A DNA stretch of 64,000 nucleotides, taken from contig JACBWW010000004.1 in assembly GCA_020086605.1 (NCBI GenBank), positions 12,952,716-13,016,715 of the forward strand. Direction: 5' to 3'. Positions 57,501-64,000 of the stretch are shown in pieces. How positions within the stretch are numbered: position 1 is the stretch's first letter; every line of letters starts with the position of its first letter. The position numbers and the translations under genes are program-made. The notes beneath the pieces were generated by a model. The model made no database searches and was not told where the DNA came from. It was given only the letters and a program-made list of their open reading frames with translations. This stretch comes from Lanius collurio. Taxonomy: Eukaryota; Chordata; Aves; Passeriformes; Laniidae.

Positions 57501-60500
57501 AAAATAATAACAGCACATTTGTTAATAATTAATCATTGGCATTAATAGGGGGACTTTCAGCCAAAGGTGTTGAAGTTCTTTCCAAATTTCACTGCCCAAA
57601 ATTGCAAACAGTAAGGATTGCCTAATCCATCATCATGTATTGCCACCCCGACAGCTCTTTAATTGTTCACCACATAGCAACTGCTCAGTAGTGATCAGAT
57701 TGGCGCAGAAAGCAAGGAGTTTGCTGTATGTCCAAGAAAAGGTCCAAAAGAAGTAGGTGAAGGAGTATGAATATCATTCCAAGATGAACTTGGTCATGCA
57801 ATAACATCCCCACCTTTTATTTGGGTTCATTCACAAATCTCAGTTTACAAGCTGTAATTTTACATGCCACTTGAGTCAGATATTCTCTGCTAGCCAGTGG
57901 TGCAGAAAGATGTGATGTGCTCAGATTACCATTGTCATAATTTCCTGCTGAAGTTTGGCATTCGCACTAACCCTGAGAATCCTTTGATTTCTTTCTGGTG
58001 TTTAAATGCATTGATCACTATGATAAAACAAAGCCTTGACCTACACCCTGAATATTTAATTTCAGCTCTGCTCTCTGATTTTATTGCCTATTTCTCATAG
58101 CCTAAATTGTCTTATAGTGATCTCTGCTGACTGTGGAACAAGACCAGATGTCTAATTTATGTGCCTCAGTTAAATGCCTAAAAGGCAGTTGATATGAATC
58201 CAGCCAAAATGCTTGTGAGTTTTTTATTGCATCTGTCTGTCTTAGTGATGTTACACCTGTCTGTATCTGAATATAGCTGCAGCCTCTCCATATTAAATAC
58301 AGGAAATTTATCTTCATTATGGAATCTCTCTTGAGAGTCCATTGCTAATGAAATTGCCTCATATTTATTTTTGAAGTTGTATATAAACAACTAGCATTAT
58401 TAGTACACAATTACCAGAGACTAATCATAGAAATACTATAAACATAGTCTACAAAACATACTGCAAATTAATATTCATGCATTTCTTAATCTGCCATTTG
58501 GAACAAAAGCATAAATCCAATCTACACTTCATCACAAAGGAATAGTATCACCAGGGGAAACTGGGATGTTTTGTACTTCAGAGTAATTAAAGGGAAAAGT
58601 CTTGTGGCTCTTTTCACAGTTCTGGGGGTGCAACTGCTGTGGCTGCTGATGCACAATTCAGCAACACATTGTGTCAGTGATAAGGAAGGAAAGAAAAGCA
58701 GCATTTAGACATGCCTCTATGCAGAGATATTGCAGCATTCAATCAAATGTGTGCAGCTGACTCCAGCAATGTTGTTTGACAGCCTGGTATTTGCAGGAAG
58801 TCAAAGGTTAAGGATAGCTAAAGGAACGTGTTTGAATTCTGCCATTATTAAACAACTATAGGTCTTTTGTTGTCTAAAGCAGAAAGAAATAAGTGAAATA
58901 GTAAAACTAGTGACTCAGAAATCCATTCTGTGCAGCTCATTCATGTTTTCTCTGCTTAGATTATGCTTTTTCACATTCTTCACACAATTGGAAATAGACT
59001 AGTACTGTAAAATAATGGGAATTATTACAGAATAGGGAAATATTTTCTATTTCATAAATATGATGTTTGGAGGTGATTTTTAATTACTCATTTTTAGATG
59101 TCCAGAAATCGTTTTTTCAAAGGTTAAATGACCAGAAGTAAACAGTTAATAGCAGCTGTAAAAGTGCAACTCTTCCATAACTGAGAAATAGCAAACTGAA
59201 AATTTAGAATTTGAATTGATATGAATGAAATTAGGAGTCACTTTTGAAAATTTAACTTTTACATAGTCAAATATAAAGAGTGGAAAGGCAGATTTTTATG
59301 ACACTACTAAAATTTTGGAGAATTTAGAAGAAACAGGGGGAGAATACAGTGGTCATTCTTCAGTTTTTCAAAATGACTTTGCTCTAAGTGTCACCATTAC
59401 TAATATGTGCCCATTTCTGCAGAGGTTCAAGTATTCAAGTATTTAAGGAAAGCCATGGTGGATGTCAAGATATTCAGGACCAGAACTGTGGTTACAACAG
59501 TTGTAAGGACTCACTTGCTAGTAAGGCCTGAGCATGCAGTTATGTGGTGGTATGACCACAAGGTGTGCTAACACAAGTGACCATGGTGTACCTTGTTCAC
59601 AAACTCCCTGGTGACTGAATGTTGCACACACTCTTGTACTTCCAGCTCCTAAATTTATTTTTGTTACAGACAAGAAACAAGTTGTGGTGTTGAACAGATG
59701 CTAAGAAGCTGTTAGTATGTTGTTTTATTTCTCTTTTACTTGCTTGCTTTCTCATTGCATTGTATACTACACTGGACACAGGACCATATGCTGGTCTGGG
59801 AATGTGTTTGAAGAGTAAGTACTCATTTTTACAGAAATTCCAACAAAATTAAATGCAATTATGACAAAGCCCTTTTTTGTTCCTGCCCACAAAAGAAAAC
59901 ATTCTTCCATTTCTATTACTTCTGCCTGCTTCTTAATCTGTTCCCAACAAATGAGGCAGAGCGTTCCCACTGAATAGTGTCTCCTTATTTAGATAAGACT
60001 TTTAGTTAGGAACATTTTAATAGAGTTCAGATTTAAAGAGAAAAAGAATAGAGATTAAGCAAGTAAGACTAATACATATTTTCCAAACATATTTTAAATG
60101 AGAATACTACAATGAAGCAGAATGATTCTGCATATAAGATAGTAAGAAGTGGAAGGCATTTTCAGGTACTAAGAGTTGTACAAGGGCTAGGTTCTCGCTG
60201 CAGTAATTATGAGGGGACAAAAAGAAAGGAGATCTGACCTTAAAATGATTTGGATTGCCCAGGTCACAGAAACCATCATGGCCCACACTTCTGAAATGTC
60301 CAGTGAAAGGGTGAAATTGTTTAACAGGGAGTCTGAGGCATTAAGGAGAAGAAGGGCAGAATATTGTCTCATAATACTAATAAAAAAGTGATACGTTGCT
60401 TTTCATTAACTTGTGTTTCTTTATGCAAATCCTTTGGGGATACTCTATGCTTGATTATATAGAATCTTATCCTTTTTATCTCTAAAGATGTGGTCACAAA

Positions 60501-63500
60501 GGTTCTATAGCACATGTGGCAGAGATAGTTTAAATGTGAATTCTGAGGAACAGATAACACAGGAAAGATAAAAAAATTAAGAGTGATGGAATACAACAAC
60601 CCGCTGACATAGTTTAATGAGAAATGATTCTTTTAAAACACAGCATGGTAGCAAGAAAAGATACAGCAAAGAGAGGGGAAAAATTTGTAACAGGACATTA
60701 TTTTTAGCAAGCTTGTCATAGTGCAAGATTTGAGGACAGTGAGTAGGTTTAGAAAGTCCTTAAAATCTGTCATGAAATCTCTGGGCCGCATGTGGCAACA
60801 ATCAAGGTTTTTCTTCTAGGACACAGACTGCAGTTTGTATACTAACTTCTTGCTGGACTGGAGACTTAGTTTAATACTGATTTCCTGTCTGAATCTGAAA
60901 AAAAATCAGGGGTCAGTCAGCTCTGGGTACTTGAGGAAGGATAAAAAGGATAACTGAAATATCTAAATTTTAATTCCGTGATTGGAAACATGTAGATCTA
61001 TACATAGAAGAGGAAAAAGAAGGCTGAAAATCTATGGGTAGTACCTCGATATACAGGATAACATTGAGAAAAGAAATAAAAGGAAAATGTCTAGCTTATT
61101 CTTGATCTGTTATTCATGCTGTATTTATGTTCCATGTATTTATTCCATTGAATAAAGAGGAATGTTGTAAAAATATTTGGGTTTTTCCTTTCAGATTTAA
61201 AAGGGCATGTGATGATCTGTCATCTGCACTCAAAAGTCATAAAACTGGAAGCTTTAATAAAATGGTTAGGAAGATACTGCTGTCTGTCTGATAGCTGTGA
61301 CACTGGATGTAGGCAGGAGATTTTTTCCCTTCTATTTCTTAGTAAAGCTATTAGAAAGTTTGACCAGTTGATGTAAATCCGTGTTGTATATGCTGTTAAT
61401 TTCATTGCAGAAGATTTGGTGCAATTGATGACTGAGATTTGTTGGAAACAGGAAACAAATGGGATTTAGTGCAGTAAATGAAGATAAATTGCTCATGGTT
61501 ATAAGTCAGCAGAAATGGTCTGGATGAGTTTACCCAGCAGCTGATGAACACAAATATCAAAAGAAAAGAGTGACAATGAGGGAGGGGATAAGGACTTGAG
61601 TAGAAAATACAAACACATATAAAGGGTAAAAGTAAAGGTAGTTTAGTTAACCCATATTCAGAAGATAGGTTTGGAGTTTAGGACAGTTGGGAGGCAAACA
61701 ATCTACGTCTCTCAGAAGAGATCATTCTCGTGGTGTTTGACTTGTCACCAAACATTGACAAGATGTAGAAATAATAAGCATCTGTGAGGAAATTGATACT
61801 GGAGGGGGACAATATTCTATCGTTACAATGACTGTGCCCCAACAACTATATTGTTTCATAGACTAGATTGAGTGGATTAGTGCCCCATTTAAATAATATG
61901 AGGTACTTACAGAGGGAATCTCTTCTACCCTGTGACAAAGGGCAGCAGTCTCTGGCTCTAAGGAAATACTAGGAGAAAGAAGCTTTTGTGGAGAGTATAA
62001 AACTTGTTATAAGAGATATCATAGCTTCAGTTATATGGGAGCACATATCATAATGAATAATCTGTGCTATAAAGGTGATTGAGTGTGATTCAGAGACATT
62101 TCCTCCCCAAATTTCTGTGATTGTGTGACAGAGCTTTGATTATTGATTTATAGCCTTTCATTTGTAACACTCACTTTCAGAAAGAGTGGGATTTTAATAT
62201 TTGTGTCCCTTGTTCACTGGTTGCATGGAAATTAACAGCAGAAGATGGCAGCAGAGATTGCTGACTGTCTCATTTCTTTATATGTGTAGCAGAGTAGGGA
62301 TGCTTGATGAAAGAACACAGGGTGAATTTTCTTTAAAAATATACTGATTTGGTTCTGGAAAGATAAATTCCTTGACTCTAAGAACACATTCATCAGTTCA
62401 TTTTTTTTATGGAAATGATGTGGGAGTTATGAAAGAAAAAACATACTCCGTGTATCTTCCATATGTCTTAATGGCAACACTTGCAAGCAGATGAAAGTCC
62501 TTGCAAAAGATCACGGACACATTCTCTTTACATAGTCCTTCTGCCTTAGCAATAACTCAGCAAAGGCAGGTGTCCTACATTCTGTGTAAAAATAAAATCG
62601 GTTGAAAATTAAAAAGAAGTGCTGAAAATTTTTATATAAAGTTGCTTAAATTTCAACAGGTAACTCAAAGTACAAATAAGGCCTAAATTATTATTCCTCT
62701 AATAGCAAGCCATTATAAAGATCTGCTTTTAGGTTATCTTGACCCTCTGATCACATTCAGTGCATGTAGGTCCAAGCTTAAGCATTTAGAAAGAGTCATG
62801 TACTTTAGCAGACCAAATGAAATAGTTACAAACCAAAAACTTTTGGACACTCAACTTCCTTCTCATATTACAGAGAGACACAGACTCACAGACTCTATCT
62901 GGCTATCTGGCTAATCCTGCCTAATCATTCCTCAGAGGCAGGGGAATACCAGGATGGATATATTTATAAAGGATGGAGAAGCAGTGCCACTGCTGCCTTG
63001 TTGCCTGAAGTGTATTTGGAGCAGCTGTCTCTGCTCCTCTTCTGGCTGCTGCACATTAATGTTTTTGTATTTTTGCCTGTGCATAAGAAAGCTCACTTGA
63101 AATCTGTCTGTGCTTCTGCTGCTTTTCTAATATCTATAGGAGAGTCAAGATGCTCTTGGGTTTTTTTTCATCTTTTTTTTTCCATCCAGCATCTCTGCTT
63201 CTGTGCTGAATATTAACTGTTTGTAGAACTGTATAACTGAGGCTGACAGACAACTTAATTGCTTAAGTAAAGAATAAGTATGACTCAGGTCTGCATATTC
63301 GAGTCCTCATTAGTCTTCAGAACAGTTAAAATCAAAGAAAAAAGAAAATCAGTGGGTACATAACATGCTCCCTGGAGGTGACATTTTTAGAGCATCCTTT
63401 AATTCTGACAGAAATTTTCCATGATGTCTGTTGAAGCACGCTTGCTGTCTTTCTTCCCAGTTGTAAATGACTGCCACTTGTCAAATGGGAGACCTGGAGT

Positions 63501-64000
63501 AAGGAGGGCTTAGCTAATAGTTCCACAGTACTATATTTTCTGTCTGTCACACAAGCATCTACCTATCCTTCTGGTGAGTGCAAATCAGTTGTTTTTCTCT
63601 GGTGTCCATCCATACTGAAGGTCAAAGCATTCCTGATTGCTGTATTAACCAGAATGAGTTTCTGAAGGAGTAAATTTTGGTGTGGACATCATCTCTTACC
63701 TCAATATTGCTTCATTTTTTAGGCTGAAGTCAGAACACTTATTCCTCATAATATAAATATTTATTCCTGACATTATCCTCCTTAATCACAAAAAATGGAA
63801 AAAAAAAATTGAAATGTATTTCAGAATGCAATCTGTTAAATTCTGATGGCTTACAGGCATGGGAGTGTGTAAGGAATTATCCTTTCTGCCACAGAATAGA
63901 GTGTTGCAACCCCAGGAAGTAATAATTGGTTATGTCTTTGTAATTTCCTTTACAAAACTTTGAGTTTATATTTCTAGTGATTCTTTCTGAGAGATTGGTA
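57501..64000. other. Unassigned AT-rich stretch to the window end
   Basis: About 6.5 kb without a recognisable gene, RNA gene or transposon. Open frames are short. The first 50 bases hold several TAAT motifs (taataattaatcattggcat and onward), which would suit homeodomain factors, but that motif is common by chance in AT-rich DNA. Confidence 0.5.

Overview
The window reads as avian nuclear DNA. It is AT-rich, with very few repeats for a vertebrate. The repeats that are present are CR1 non-LTR retrotransposon tails and bird-type endogenous retrovirus LTRs and pol remnants; no mammalian SINE or L1 is visible. A neoavian bird, probably a songbird, is my inference from the LTR families; the species cannot be fixed from this sequence. 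I found no complete protein-coding gene, no tRNA or rRNA gene and no CRISPR array. The window is best described as a gene desert or very long introns, plus the possible 3' end of one gene.

Layout. 1-10 kb: unassigned AT-rich DNA with a CR1 tail on the minus strand (3368-3990), a perfect 12-bp hairpin (4159-4189) and a CR1 tail on the plus strand (6222-6560). 10-20 kb: an internally deleted CR1 on the plus strand (10090-10943) carrying a new 11-bp palindrome, then about 9 kb with nothing recognisable and one possible very old CR1/L3 scrap (20015-20110). 20-31 kb: unassigned DNA with simple repeats. 31.5-36.4 kb: the main mobile-element cluster. It holds an A21 tract, a near-identical 157-161 bp direct duplication bracketing 360 bp, a gammaretrovirus-like pol remnant on the minus strand (protease tail, reverse transcriptase, RNase H in one frame broken only by stop codons) and an ERVL-type solo LTR on the plus strand. 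42-46 kb: two phase-compatible candidate exons (42069-42148 and 43828-43908) that together would encode a hydrophobic segment plus a short charged tail ending in a stop, and a third candidate terminal exon (from 45929) with its own AATAAA. A compound CCCTTT satellite (44022-44389) lies between them. 46-52.5 kb: two solo LTRs of one family (46248-46696 and 51996-52447), both on the minus strand and with 6-bp target duplications, and a 1.05-kb ERVL-type LTR (50652-51703). 52.5-64 kb: unassigned DNA with a 9-bp tandem repeat, a GC-richer block (56.2-57.4 kb) and two back-to-back hairpins (57453-57500).

There is no operon-like cooperation to describe. The history is one of retroelement insertion, decay and local rearrangement. 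The points most worth following are the candidate 3' gene end, the retroviral remnant with its flanking duplication, the palindrome created inside a CR1, and the G-rich compound satellite. All family assignments are from recognition by eye, without database searches.
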